Made by a program: the position numbers and the translations under genes
Notes under the pieces: generated by a model
Told to the model about the DNA's origin: nothing
Seen by the model: only the letters and a program-made list of their open reading frames with translations
Database searches by the model: none
In this document: piece by piece, positions 45,758 to 56,328 of the stretch
How the letters are laid out: each line of letters begins with the position of its first letter
Position numbering within the stretch: position 1 is the stretch's first letter
NCBI GenBank assembly: GCA_020633195.1
Contig: JACKEC010000037.1
Span: forward strand, 1 to 64,000
Length of the DNA stretch: 64,000 nucleotides
Reading direction: 5' to 3'
Origin: Sandaracinaceae bacterium
GTDB taxonomy: Bacteria; Myxococcota_A; Polyangia; Polyangiales; Sandaracinaceae

Positions 45758-47299
45758 ATGGGGCCCATGCGCGTTTTTCGACCACTGGTCTTTTTCTCGA
45801 GCGTTGCCCTCTCGCTGACCGCCGGCCTGGCTGCCGCTCAGGCTCCCGCGCCCACCTCGACGGAGCCCCAGGCGCTGCCTCCGCCACCCGACCCGGCTCC
45901 GCCAGGGGGCGCGGTGGACGTCGAGGCGGTCCTGCGGGGCGAGGGGCGCGGGCTCACCGCCGACGACGCGGCGCGGCTCGCGGTGGAGACCGCGCCGGGG
46001 GTCGACCGGGCTCGCGCGGCGCAGCGGCAGGCGAGCGCCGGCGCGATGCGAGCGATGGTCGGGTTCATCCCGCAGCTCACGCTCACCGCGCGCTACACGC
46101 GCCTCAGCGAGATCCGGAACGGCGGCCTCACGACGGGGCCGACCATCGATCCGGCGACGATCCCGGCGATTGTGGCCGGCGTCGACGACCCGGACGCGCG
46201 CTTCCTCTGGGAGCAGACGCTCACCGCGCAGGCCGACCTCGCGAACTACACCTTCCCGGTGATCCTGGATCAGTTCGCGTTCCAGGCGTCGCTCGCCTAC
46301 GCGGTCAGCGACGTCATCCTCCAGGTCTTGCCCGCCTACGAGAGCGCGCGGTCGCGCGAGGCGGCGGCGCGCCTGCAGGTGCAGGTGCAGGAGCGCGAGA
46401 TCGGGCTCCAGGCGCGCGAGGCCTTCTACCAGTACGCGCGGGCGCGCGGCGCGCTCGCGGTGGCGCAGAGCTCGCTGACCCAGGCCGAGTCGCGGCACGC
46501 GCAGGTGCAGGCGTTCGTCGAGGCGGGCACGTCGGCGCCCGTCGACGAGCTGCGCCTGCGGGCCCAGGTCGCGGCGACGCGGGTCGCGGTGGTGCGCGCC
46601 GAGGCGGGGGTCCGGGTCGCGGGGACCGCGCTCGGCACCCTCATGCACCTCGAGCCGGACACCGACGTCGCCGTGGGCGAGGACCTGCTCACGCCCATGC
46701 CGCCGATCGAGGGGACCGTGGAGCAGCTCGTCAGCCGAGCGCTCGCCGCGCGTGACGACGTGCGCGCGGTGCGGCGGATCATCGAGGCCGCGGATCACGC
46801 GGTCGACGCCGCCGAGGGGAGCCGCTACCCGCACGTCCTGGTTCAGGGGAACCTCGACGTCGCGAACCCGAACCAGCGCATCTTCCCGCAGACCTCGGAG
46901 TTCCGCGAGAGCTGGGACGTCAGCGCGATCCTGCGCTGGTCGCCGCACGACCTCCTGAACGGCGAGGCGCAGGCCGACGAGGCGCGCGCCCAGCGCGACT
47001 CCGCGCGGGCGGACCTCCGCGCGCTCCAGGACGGCATCCGCCTCTCCGTGACCGAGGCCGCGACCACGCACCTCGCCGCGCTCACCGCGCTCGAGGCGGC
47101 CCGCCTCGGCGTCGAGGCGGCCGACGAGAGCTACCGCGTCACGATGGAGCGCTACCGCGCGGGCGCGGCCACGGTCTCCGACACGATCGACTCGAGCGCG
47201 GAGCAGGTCCGCGCGCAGCTCGACCTCGTCAACGCGGCCATCGACTCGCGCATCGCGCACGCGCGCCTGCACCGAGCCATCGGCGCGAGCGAGCAGTGA
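45758..47299 (+). CDS. TolC family outer-membrane protein
   Basis: A 513-residue TolC/OEP-family protein. A signal peptide (ending GLAAAQ) is followed by a Pro-rich stretch and two long helical hairpins with the family's repeats (about residues 65-290 and 300-510). The trimer would form the outer-membrane channel of a type I or RND exporter. No pump or adaptor genes are adjacent. A second ATG at 45767 is an alternative start. Its stop overlaps the GTG of the Nudix gene (GTGA). Confidence 0.88.
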   Translation: MGPMRVFRPLVFFSSVALSLTAGLAAAQAPAPTSTEPQALPPPPDPAPPGGAVDVEAVLRGEGRGLTADDAARLAVETAPGVDRARAAQRQASAGAMRAMVGFIPQLTLTARYTRLSEIRNGGLTTGPTIDPATIPAIVAGVDDPDARFLWEQTLTAQADLANYTFPVILDQFAFQASLAYAVSDVILQVLPAYESARSREAAARLQVQVQEREIGLQAREAFYQYARARGALAVAQSSLTQAESRHAQVQAFVEAGTSAPVDELRLRAQVAATRVAVVRAEAGVRVAGTALGTLMHLEPDTDVAVGEDLLTPMPPIEGTVEQLVSRALAARDDVRAVRRIIEAADHAVDAAEGSRYPHVLVQGNLDVANPNQRIFPQTSEFRESWDVSAILRWSPHDLLNGEAQADEARAQRDSARADLRALQDGIRLSVTEAATTHLAALTALEAARLGVEAADESYRVTMERYRAGAATVSDTIDSSAEQVRAQLDLVNAAIDSRIAHARLHRAIGASEQ

Positions 47300-47685
47300 T
47301 CGTCGTCGCCGCCGCCGTGATCCGCGAGCGCCCCGGCGCCCCGGTCCTGCTCACGCGTCGCCCCGAGGGCGGACACCTCGCGGGCTTCTGGGAGTTCCCG
47401 GGCGGTAAGGTCGAGGAGGGCGAGGACCCCGAGCACGCCGTGGTCCGCGAGTGCCGCGAGGAGATCGCGCTCGAGCTCGCCGTCGAGGACATCCTCGACG
47501 TCGCCTGGCATCGCTATCGCGAGAAAGACGTGTTGCTCCTCTTCTACGACTGCCGGGTCCTCGGTGGCGAGCTCGAGCACCTCGGCGTCGCCGCGAGCGC
47601 GTGGGTCGAGCCCGACGCGCTCGACGACTACGAGCTCCCTCCGCCCGACGCCCGCCTCGTGACCAAGCTCCGCGCCGGTCGGTGA
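47296..47685 (+). CDS. mutT: Nudix hydrolase, MutT-type
   Basis: A 129-residue Nudix protein with the full box (GGKVEEGEDPEHAVVRECRE, then EIALEL). The size and the start VIVVAAAVIRERPG match MutT-like (8-oxo-)dGTP diphosphatases, which clean oxidised nucleotides. The GTG start overlaps the TolC stop. The gene symbol rests on family resemblance and substrate is untested. Confidence 0.85.
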   Translation: MIVVAAAVIRERPGAPVLLTRRPEGGHLAGFWEFPGGKVEEGEDPEHAVVRECREEIALELAVEDILDVAWHRYREKDVLLLFYDCRVLGGELEHLGVAASAWVEPDALDDYELPPPDARLVTKLRAGR

Positions 47686-47689
47686 GCTC

Positions 47690-49277
47690 CTACCGAAGCG
47701 CCTCGGGGCCCGCGTGCTCGATCCCGGCGGCTTCCCAGCGCTCGAGCATGCGCGGCATCCGCGCGAGGAAGCCCGGGTAGTCGAGCGCGTCGGGGTCGCT
47801 CCACCCGAGCTCGGCGATCGCCGACAGCCGCGGGTACGCGAACGTCTGGAGCTGCGTCGGCGTCCGGATCCAGGGCGTCCAGAGGCACCCCTCGAGCCCG
47901 ACCACGTGAGTCGCTTGGGCCGCGTCGAGGGACGTCGGGATCACGGGCGTCGCATACACCTCCGCGAGGGGCGTCAGCTCGAGGCTGCGGTTCAGGTAGT
48001 ACTCCTCGGCCGGCGAGCGGACGATCGCGCGCCCCTCGTAGGCGAGCCGGGCGACGTCCGCGTCCGTGCTGCGCCACTGCTGCAGCGCGATCGAGGCGGG
48101 CAGGGGCGCCGTCTCCGCGTCCTCCCACGCCACCGCGCCGCGACCTCGATCCGCGAGGTACCCGGCGAGGCGCTCGATCGCGTACGCGCGCAGCGCGGCC
48201 ACGTCCGTGAGCCCGAGCTCGGTCATGCGCGCCGCGCACTCGGGGCTCGCCTCCCACTGCGTCGTCGGCACCTCGTCGCCCCCGAGGTGGACGGTCGGCG
48301 GGTCGAAGACGTCGATGACCTCGTCGAGGACCTCCTCGAGCATCGTCATCACCGCCTCGCGGCACACGCACAGCACGTCTTCGTGCACCGCGATGAGCGG
48401 GGTCACCTCGATCGTGGCGCCCGTGCAGCCGAGCTCCGGGTAGGCCGCGATGGCCGCCACCGCGTGCCCCGGCACGTCGATCTCCGGGAGGATCGTCACG
48501 TGGCGCGCCGCCGCGTACGCCGCGATCGAGCGCAGCTCGTCTCGCGTGTAGAAGCCCTCGTGCGGCGTCGGGTCGATCGCGTCGCTCTCGTCGAACCAGT
48601 CGCCCTCGTGAGAGCCCGCGCGCCGCGCGCCGACCTCGGTGAGGCGCGGCCAGGCTCGCACCTCCATGCGCCAGCCCTGGTCGTCGGTGAGGTGCCAGTG
48701 CAAGACGTTCATGCGGTGCAGCGCGAGCTGATCGATCAGCGAGCGGACCGCGTCGGCGCCCATGAAGTAGCGCGCCTCGTCGAGCAGCACCCCGCGGTGC
48801 TCGAAGCGCGGCTCGTCCTCGACGTGCACCGCGGGCACCGCGCGAGCCGCGGTCGGGTCCGCGCCCGGATCGGTGAGCTGCACCAGCGTGAACAGCCCGT
48901 GGGTGAGCCCCGCGGTCGTCCCAGCGACGATCCGCGCCCCGCGCGGCGTCACGTCGAGCACGTAGCCCTCGGGGTGCGCGACGGCCGTCCGGATCGAGCG
49001 CGAGGACCACCCCGTCGCCGGTCGCCGCGAGCGGCAGCGGGTGACCCGGCGCGCCGAGCTCGAGCGCCGCGAGCGTGGCGGTCTCGCGGAGGGACTCGGG
49101 CGCCACCACGGGCGTATCCGGCCGCAGCGCGAACGCGCCGGCGCCGCGCTCGAGGAGCCGTGGCGCCGGGACCACCGACGGCTCGCGCGGAACGAGCGGG
49201 AGCTCCGCACCCTCGCAGCCAGCGGCGAGGACGAGCGCGCCGCCGATCAGCGCCCGAACGGTGTGAGCCCACGCGAT
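47690..49277 (-). CDS. GH20 beta-N-acetylhexosaminidase lipoprotein, reading frame broken near the 5' end
   Basis: The body is an intact GH20 catalytic domain with the Asp-Glu pair in VHLGGDEVP, RGVLLDEARYF, and HWHLTDDQGW; it removes terminal N-acetylhexosamine. The frame that carries it is open from 49210, but its first 75 or so residues are Arg/Ser junk. The real N-terminus continues in another frame: lipobox LVLAAGC, then a GH20 N-domain ending ALDPDG. The two frames join at about 48971-48990. The lipobox frame has no ATG, GTG or TTG start after the yciO stop; an ATC at 49277 or another frame's GTG at 49272 are possible. Either a sequence error, or a damaged gene. Confidence 0.75.
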
Positions 49278-49301
49278 GGGCTCAGGGTAGGCGATGTCGG
49301 C

Positions 49302-49910
49302 TCAGAGTTGGTCGACGGGCCCGGCGCCCACGCGCCGCACCACGATCTCGCCGGTGGTGAGGTCGAGCACCGTGGACGACTCCAGGCCACCCCATCCGGC
49401 GTCGAGGAAGATGTCCACGCCCGAGTAGTACGACGCGATGTCGCTGGGGTCGTTGAGCGGCTCGTCGTCCCAGCTCGCCGTCGTCGACACGATCGGGTTG
49501 CCGAGCTCGCGCACGATCGCGAGCGGGATCTCGTGGTGCGGGATGCGGATCCCGACCTCCTTGCGCTTCTTCGCGAGGTGCAGCGTGCGCGGCGCCTCAC
49601 GCGTCGCGGGGAGGATGAAGCAGTAGGGCCCCGGCGTGAGGCGGCGCATCAGCCGGTAGGTGCGGTCGTCGACGATCGCGTAGCGCGCGAGGTCGCCGAG
49701 GTCGGGGCAGATGAACGCGAGCTGGCGGTCCTCGCGCATCCCCTTGAGCTGGTAGATGCGCTCGACCGCCTTCTTCTGCGTGAAGTCGCAGCCGAGCCCG
49801 TAGACCGTGTCGGTCGGGTAGGCCACGACCGCGCCGCGGCGCATCGCCTCCACCGTCCGACGGATGAGCCGGGGGTCCGGGTGGTCCGGGTCGATCTGGA
49901 TGCGCTGCAT
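49302..49910 (-). CDS. yciO: YciO-type Sua5/YrdC family protein
   Basis: A 202-residue member of the Sua5/YrdC/YciO family. It follows E. coli YciO closely in motif order: HPDHPDPRLI-like start, YPTDTVYGLGC, TPGPYCFILP, KRKEVGIRIP. The SAN motif of true threonylcarbamoyl-AMP synthases is replaced by STTAS, as in YciO. It may form threonylcarbamoyl-AMP for tRNA t6A at low level or have another role. It lies nine bases after the macro-like gene on the same strand. Confidence 0.88.
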   Translation of the reverse strand: MQRIQIDPDHPDPRLIRRTVEAMRRGAVVAYPTDTVYGLGCDFTQKKAVERIYQLKGMREDRQLAFICPDLGDLARYAIVDDRTYRLMRRLTPGPYCFILPATREAPRTLHLAKKRKEVGIRIPHHEIPLAIVRELGNPIVSTTASWDDEPLNDPSDIASYYSGVDIFLDAGWGGLESSTVLDLTTGEIVVRRVGAGPVDQL

Positions 49911-49919
49911 GACGGTCGG

Positions 49920-50804
49920 CTACGGGCGGTTGTGCAGGAGCCGCTTCGTCTCGCCGCTCTCGAACAGGACGAGGATGAAGCCCTCGGGCGTCACCTCTTC
50001 GACGCGGCCCACGCCGAACTTCGCGTGGATGACGTGCTGGCCCGGGTCGTAGCGGACGGCGCGGTCGTAGGCCGGCGCGGTCGCGCGCGCCTGCCCGATC
50101 TCGTCGGCGGTGAGGACCGGCGCGCTCGCGCGGGGGCGGCGGGTCGTGGACGCCTTCTTCGTGGTCGACGAGGCCGCGCGTCGCTTCTTCGGCGCGGGCT
50201 CCGGCGCGGGCGCGGGCGCCTCCTTGACCACGCTCACGGTGCGGCCGAGGTCGCGTCGCGCGTCGCGGATCTTGCTGCCGTGCGGGTGGCAGATGAGGAC
50301 CTCTTCGATCCCCGCGGGCCGGCCCTCGGCGAAGCACTCCTCGTAGAACTTGTTCGCGGCCTTGGCGACGAGCACGAGGCGCTCGACGTCGGGCAGCGCG
50401 TCGGGCCCCGCGCCGAGCGGGCCGAACGCGACGCGCGCGACGTGGCGCTCGGAGACGAAGCGGAGGACGTCGATGACCGCCTTGGAGATCACCTCGGCCG
50501 GCGGCGCCTTGGCCTGGACGCCCGCGCGCTCCGGGGGCCGGCTCGCCACCCAGACGAGGAAGTCGCAGTGGAGCTTGCCGCGGTGCAGGCGCACCAGCTC
50601 CCCGATCTCGAGGCCGTCGGGGTGGCGGACCCGCTCGCGATCGAGCACGCGCGGCAGCTCGTCGCCGAACTGCTCGAGCAGATCACGGTCGGGCCCGGGC
50701 GGGCGCCACAGCGTGAGGTCCGTCGTCCCGTCGTGGACGATGGCGTCCACGCGCTGCGACGAAGGCAGATCGAGCACCGACGAGGCGATGAGCTGCACGT
50801 CCAT
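49920..50804 (-). CDS. Macro-like domain fused to a CarD-like C-terminal domain
   Basis: A 294-residue protein of two parts. Residues about 1-165 look macro-like: an early DAIVHDGTTDL, then FGPLGAG, DVERLVLVAKAANKFYEEC. A basic Ala/Pro/Lys linker with KKRR and TTKKASTTRR (about 190-240) follows. The last 45 residues (PGQHVIHAKFGVGRVEEV, then GFILVLFESGETKRLL) resemble the RNA-polymerase-binding CarD/TRCF Tudor fold. Together this suggests binding to nucleic acid or polymerase. The start at 50804 (MDVQLIASS) fits the domain; 50846 is an alternative. Unnamed; assignments by eye. Confidence 0.65.
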   Translation of the reverse strand: MDVQLIASSVLDLPSSQRVDAIVHDGTTDLTLWRPPGPDRDLLEQFGDELPRVLDRERVRHPDGLEIGELVRLHRGKLHCDFLVWVASRPPERAGVQAKAPPAEVISKAVIDVLRFVSERHVARVAFGPLGAGPDALPDVERLVLVAKAANKFYEECFAEGRPAGIEEVLICHPHGSKIRDARRDLGRTVSVVKEAPAPAPEPAPKKRRAASSTTKKASTTRRPRASAPVLTADEIGQARATAPAYDRAVRYDPGQHVIHAKFGVGRVEEVTPEGFILVLFESGETKRLLHNRP

Positions 50805-50871
50805 CGGGCGGGGGACTAGCACAAAAATCGGGCTGACGGATGGCACATCTCCGTGCTAGCCCCCCTGCCTC

Positions 50872-51378
50872 ATGAGCACCGAGCGAGACGCCCGCCCCTA
50901 CATCGTCGTGACCGCCATCCTCGATGGCAGCGCCCGCGCCGCGGCCGTGACCATGAGTCACGGGGACGCCATGGAGCGCGCCCTCTCGGCAAGCGCCGAC
51001 CAGGCCATCGCCGGTCTGGAGATCGTGGAGCTCGCGGTGACGCCGCAGGCCTTCTCGGCGCTGCGCACGCACGCCGGGCTCGGCGACGACGCGGTCGCGG
51101 TCTACGACGTGTTCCCTCTGAACGCGGCGCTCGACACCCCCGTGCGCACCGTCGCGGGTCAGTTCCTCGCGGCCGAGGCATTGTGGGCCCTCGAGGAGAT
51201 CGGTCAGCTCTCGGGCGTGCCGCTCAACCTCAAGCTCACCGTGCCGCGCGGCTGGGAGCGCGACCCCAAGTCGATCCACGAGAAGTTGATCGGCGCCGGC
51301 GCGCTCGAGCTCGGCCCCGAGGCCATCGACACGTTCCGCTCGATCAAGACCGGCTGGGACGCCCCCGCCGCGAGCTGA
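50872..51378 (+). CDS. Uncharacterised 168-residue protein
   Basis: A soluble, acidic 168-residue protein without signal peptide or membrane helix. No Cys-pair, Walker or catalytic motif is visible; the sequence alternates strands and helices in an alpha/beta pattern. It is divergent from the macro-like gene (68 bases between starts) and converges with apaG. It has the codon bias of its neighbours, so it is likely expressed. Function unknown. Confidence 0.75.
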   Translation: MSTERDARPYIVVTAILDGSARAAAVTMSHGDAMERALSASADQAIAGLEIVELAVTPQAFSALRTHAGLGDDAVAVYDVFPLNAALDTPVRTVAGQFLAAEALWALEEIGQLSGVPLNLKLTVPRGWERDPKSIHEKLIGAGALELGPEAIDTFRSIKTGWDAPAAS

Positions 51379-51393
51379 CGAGCCGACTCGCCC

Positions 51394-51792
51394 TCAATTC
51401 AGATCGAGCGGCATCTCGAGGGAGAAGGGCGCGATGAGCGCGTCGAACCTCGAGCCGTCGGGGCGCTCCATCTGGTAGGTGCCCTCCATCTGGCCGCGTG
51501 ACGTCTGCAGGATGCAGCCGCTCGTGTACTGGAAGGTCTTGCCGGGCTCGAGGTCGGGCTGGTTGCCGACCACGCCGGGGCCCTTGACCTCGTCGACCTT
51601 GCCCTTGGCGTCGGTGATGATCCAGTGGCGGGACACGAGCTTCGCGTCGTGCTCGCCCTCGTTCGCGACGCGGACCGTGTACGCCCACACGTAGCGGTGC
51701 CCCGCGGGGTTGGACTGCTCGCGCAGGTAGTGGCTCGTGACGGTGACCCGGATCCCGTCGGTCAGCGCTACGGAGGGGTTGGTCGCTCGCAA
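51394..51792 (-). CDS. apaG: ApaG protein
   Basis: A 132-residue ApaG (DUF525) with a fibronectin-III-like fold. The family signature NEGEHDAKLVSRHWIITDAKG and GCILQTSRGQMEGTY are both clear. ApaG has been linked to Co/Mg resistance and stress, but its biochemical role is uncertain. It follows the two tRNA genes on the same strand. Confidence 0.92.
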   Translation of the reverse strand: MRATNPSVALTDGIRVTVTSHYLREQSNPAGHRYVWAYTVRVANEGEHDAKLVSRHWIITDAKGKVDEVKGPGVVGNQPDLEPGKTFQYTSGCILQTSRGQMEGTYQMERPDGSRFDALIAPFSLEMPLDLN

Positions 51793-51859
51793 GGTGGTCC
51801 GGACGTTGGGGCCGACAACGAAGCTCGCCCCGAAGCCGTCGGGCTCCGGGGCGAGCGAG

Positions 51860-51931
51860 TGACCCCAAGGGGACTTGAACCCCTGTTACCGGCGTGAGAG
51901 GCCGATGTCCTAACCACTAGACGATGGGGCC
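51860..51931 (-). tRNA. tRNA-Glu (anticodon CTC)
   Basis: A cloverleaf folds from 51931 down to 51860: acceptor stem GGCCCCA with TGGGGTC (one G-U pair), D arm with CGTCTAGTGG, anticodon stem TCGGC/GCCGG with loop CTCTCAC, and a T arm with GGTTCAAGTCC. Anticodon CTC reads GAG. CCA is not encoded. It is in tandem with tRNA-Gln. Confidence 0.92.
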
Positions 51932-51951
51932 GAAGAACAAAGGTCGGGGAG

Positions 51952-52022
51952 CTCGGGGACTAGGATTCGAACCTAGATAGCCAGAACCAGAATCTGGAGT
52001 CCTGCCGTTAGACGATCCCCGA
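51952..52022 (-). tRNA. tRNA-Gln (anticodon CTG)
   Basis: A cloverleaf from 52022 down to 51952: acceptor stem TCGGGGA with TCCCCGA (all seven pairs), anticodon stem CCAGA/TCTGG with loop TTCTGGT, T arm CTAGG TTCGAAT CCTAG. Anticodon CTG reads CAG. CCA is not encoded. Twenty bases separate it from tRNA-Glu, so one transcript is likely. Confidence 0.92.
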
Positions 52023-52032
52023 AAGGGCAGGA

Positions 52033-52060
52033 TGTCTAGCACCCCCCGGAGGGCCGTCAA
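52033..52060 (-). promoter_or_regulatory. Candidate promoter of the tRNA-Gln/tRNA-Glu unit
   Basis: On the minus strand TTGACG (52060-52055) is followed after 16 bases by TAGACA (52038-52033). The -10 box lies about 10 bases before the first base of tRNA-Gln, which is close to the expected spacing for a stable-RNA promoter. Confidence 0.5.
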
Positions 52061-52137
52061 GGACCGAATGCCACTTGCTTCCGTCAGCCGATTGGGCCAG
52101 ATTTGGGTTCTACGGTTTTCCGGTAAGGAATAGCGCA

Positions 52138-52452
52138 ATGACCCTCTGGACTGTGACGGCGAATCACCTCTCGGACGGCTCCGTGGCGTATCTGCGGGCG
52201 GATCGAGCGTGGACCCAGGACCTCCAGCACGCGTGGGTGGGGGCCACCGAGGCGGACGCCGCGCCGCTGCTCGCGTGGGCGCGTGGCCAGGAGCACCTGA
52301 TCTGCGATCCCTACCTCCTCGAGGTGAGCCGGGACGCGGGTCGCGTGGTGCCGCTCTCGGCGCGCGAGCGCATCCGCGCCGAAGGGCCCGAAGCCACGCT
52401 GGCGCGGCTCGGCTACGAGCGCCGGCCGGAGCTCCAGCGGAAGGTCGGCTGA
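52138..52452 (+). CDS. DUF2849 protein
   Basis: A 104-residue protein of the DUF2849 type (TANHLSDGSVAYL, a conserved Trp, then two short helices). These small proteins are typically encoded directly before a siroheme sulfite reductase, as here: three bases separate it from the next start. A role in the reductase complex or its maturation is inferred. The ATG at 52138 follows a GGTAAGGA ribosome site. Confidence 0.85.
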   Translation: MTLWTVTANHLSDGSVAYLRADRAWTQDLQHAWVGATEADAAPLLAWARGQEHLICDPYLLEVSRDAGRVVPLSARERIRAEGPEATLARLGYERRPELQRKVG

Positions 52453-52455
52453 TCC

Positions 52456-54103
<1,648 letters not shown>

Positions 54104-54123
<20 letters not shown>

Positions 54124-54598
54124 TCCCGAGCGCGGCGCGCGCCTCGTCGAGGACGACCCCTGGATCGAGCTCGACACCGACGCGCCGCTCCCGGCGGCCG
54201 GTGACGTGGTCGTGCCGATGGCCCGCCTCGCCGGCGTCGGCGACGTGCCAGGCCGGCTCGGCGTCAGGGTCGACGGCTCGACGGATCCCGAGGCCCTCGT
54301 CGCGGCGCTCCCGCGCCTGTCGCTGATCGTGGTGGAGCTGCCGAAGTTCACCGACGGGCGGGCGTACAGCCTCGCGCGCCTGCTCCGGGATCGACATGGA
54401 TACGACGGCTCGCTCCGGGCGGTCGGTCACGTCCTGCGCGACCAGCTCTTCTTCCTCTACCGCTGCGGGTTCGACACGTTCGACCTCGCCGCAGGCAAGG
54501 ACGTGGACGACGCCCTGAAGGCCTTCGAGGACTTCTCGATCACCTATCAGCCGGCCGAGGATCACGACCAGCCCATCTGGCGTCGGCGCCGCGCCTGA
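54104..54598 (+). CDS. DUF934 protein of the sulfite reduction cluster
   Basis: A 164-residue DUF934 protein with the family motifs FTDGRAYSLARLLR, GYDGSLRAVGHVLRDQ and RCGFDTFDL. It overlaps the reductase gene by 20 bases, so translation is coupled. DUF934 genes accompany cysI in many proteobacteria; the molecular role is not established. Confidence 0.9.
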
Positions 54599-54782
54599 TC
54601 CTGGACGTCGTGGAATTTCGCGCGGAGGGCGCGAAGGAGCAAAGAGGTTTTCTCTATCGATGCGCGAGGCTCGGAGGTCTGGGGGCCCCGAGGCCGCCGC
54701 GCACGGCGTCATTTGGATCGCGAAGGAACGCAAACCGCGTGAATTTTGACCCGCCCGGGCTCGGTCGGGATGCTCGGGCCGT

Positions 54783-56291
54783 ATGGCCGACCGACTGCGA
54801 GTCCTCGGCGCGCTGCTCTGCTTCGGGGGAGCGGCCGCGCTCGCGTTCTGGGTGCTCCAGCAGCGCATCGAGCCGAGCGTGGCGCGGGCCGCCGCGCCGC
54901 CGGTGACCGTCCGCGTCGGCGGCGAGGAGCCCGCCAAGGGAGAGGACGCGCGCCGCTTCGCCGAGCGCCTCGCCGCCCGCTGGGCGCGCGAGCCCTTCAC
55001 CCTCGAGGTCCCGGACGAGGCGCCGATCCGCCGCACGCGCGCCGCGCTCGGCGCTTCGATCGACGTCGACGCGCTCACCGCCACGCTCGCTCAGTCGCTC
55101 GACACCACGAGCCCCATGCGCCGGCTGTACCGCGGCGAGGCCCTCGAGCTCGACCTGCCGGTGCGCTTCGACGACGAGGCGATGTTCGAGGTGCTCGCCG
55201 ACATCAAGGATCGCTTCGACCGCCGCCCCGAGGACGCGCGCCTCGACGTGCGCAGCGGCGAGGTCCGGACCCACGTCCACGGCCGTCAACTCGACGTGCA
55301 CCGTACCCTCGACGCGATCGAGGCGGCGCTCGGCCGAGGGGAGCCCCGCGCGACGGCGACCGTCCGCCGCCTCGCCGCGCACCGGACCGCCGAGGAGCTC
55401 GAGGCGATCGACATCGGCTACGTGCTCGGCTCCTACGAGACCCGCTACAGCACCGCGCCCAACGCCCGCGACAGGAGCTTCAACCTGCGCGTCGCGGGCT
55501 CCAAGATCGATGGCCTCGTCGTGCTCCCGGGCGAGACCTTCGACTTCAACGAGGCGGTCGGCGAGCGGAGCGAAGCCAACGGGTTCCGCCCCGCGCCGGT
55601 CATCGCCGGCGGCGAGCTCGTGGACGGCGTCGGCGGCGGCACCTGCCAGGTCGCGGGGACCCTGCACGCGGCGGCGTTCTTCGCGGGGCTCCCGATCGTC
55701 GAGCGCAGCCCGCACAGCCGGCCGAGCACCTACATCTACATGGGCCTCGACGCGGTGGTCAGCTACCCGCAGCTCAACTTCCGGTTCCAGAACGACCTCG
55801 AGCACCCGGTCGTGATCGGCTTCAGCGTCGAGGGCGGGGTCGTCCGCGCCGAGCTGCGCAGCGCCCCCACCACGCGCCTCGTCACCTTCGTGCGCCGCGT
55901 GGACGACGTGGCGGCGTACGCCGAGCGCGAGGTCCAGGACAGCAGCCTCCCGCGCGGCACGCGGGTCCTGCGTCAACGCGGCGTGCCGGGCTTCACCGTC
56001 ACCAACTTCCGCATCGTGCGCGACCTCGAGACGAACCAGGCCGTGCGGACGCGGAGCCAGGACACGTACCCGGCGACGCAGCACATCTGGACGGTGGGCA
56101 CCGGCGGCCAGCCGCAGCCCGACTTCGAGGCGCCCGAGGGCGACACGCACAACGAGTACACGGCGGACGCCTACCTCGAGCTGACCCAGGGCGAGGGCGT
56201 GCGCGGCACGCGCGCGGTGCGCCGCGCCGGTCGGAGCGGCTCGCCCGGGTGGACGGCTCGCGAGGGCTGGCCGCAGCCCCCCGCGCCCTGA
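54783..56291 (+). CDS. VanW family protein
   Basis: A 502-residue protein with one N-terminal membrane helix (about residues 8-25), a region like the peptidoglycan-binding module found in such proteins, and the VanW domain: LPGETFDFNEAVGERS, GGGTCQVAGTLHAAAF, and HSRPSTYIYMG. It is expected outside the membrane, near peptidoglycan. VanW was named from vancomycin clusters, but its activity is unknown and no resistance genes are here. A 184-base gap with no gene precedes it. Confidence 0.87.
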   Translation: MADRLRVLGALLCFGGAAALAFWVLQQRIEPSVARAAAPPVTVRVGGEEPAKGEDARRFAERLAARWAREPFTLEVPDEAPIRRTRAALGASIDVDALTATLAQSLDTTSPMRRLYRGEALELDLPVRFDDEAMFEVLADIKDRFDRRPEDARLDVRSGEVRTHVHGRQLDVHRTLDAIEAALGRGEPRATATVRRLAAHRTAEELEAIDIGYVLGSYETRYSTAPNARDRSFNLRVAGSKIDGLVVLPGETFDFNEAVGERSEANGFRPAPVIAGGELVDGVGGGTCQVAGTLHAAAFFAGLPIVERSPHSRPSTYIYMGLDAVVSYPQLNFRFQNDLEHPVVIGFSVEGGVVRAELRSAPTTRLVTFVRRVDDVAAYAEREVQDSSLPRGTRVLRQRGVPGFTVTNFRIVRDLETNQAVRTRSQDTYPATQHIWTVGTGGQPQPDFEAPEGDTHNEYTADAYLELTQGEGVRGTRAVRRAGRSGSPGWTAREGWPQPPAP

Positions 56292-56328
56292 TCGGTGCGG
56301 CCGCCCCCCGACGCGGTAAGCTCGGGGC

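Noticed and set aside
51860..52022. tRNA pair as an integration site
   Set aside because: Both tRNAs are intact, no 3' tRNA duplicate is visible nearby and no integrase is encoded in the window.
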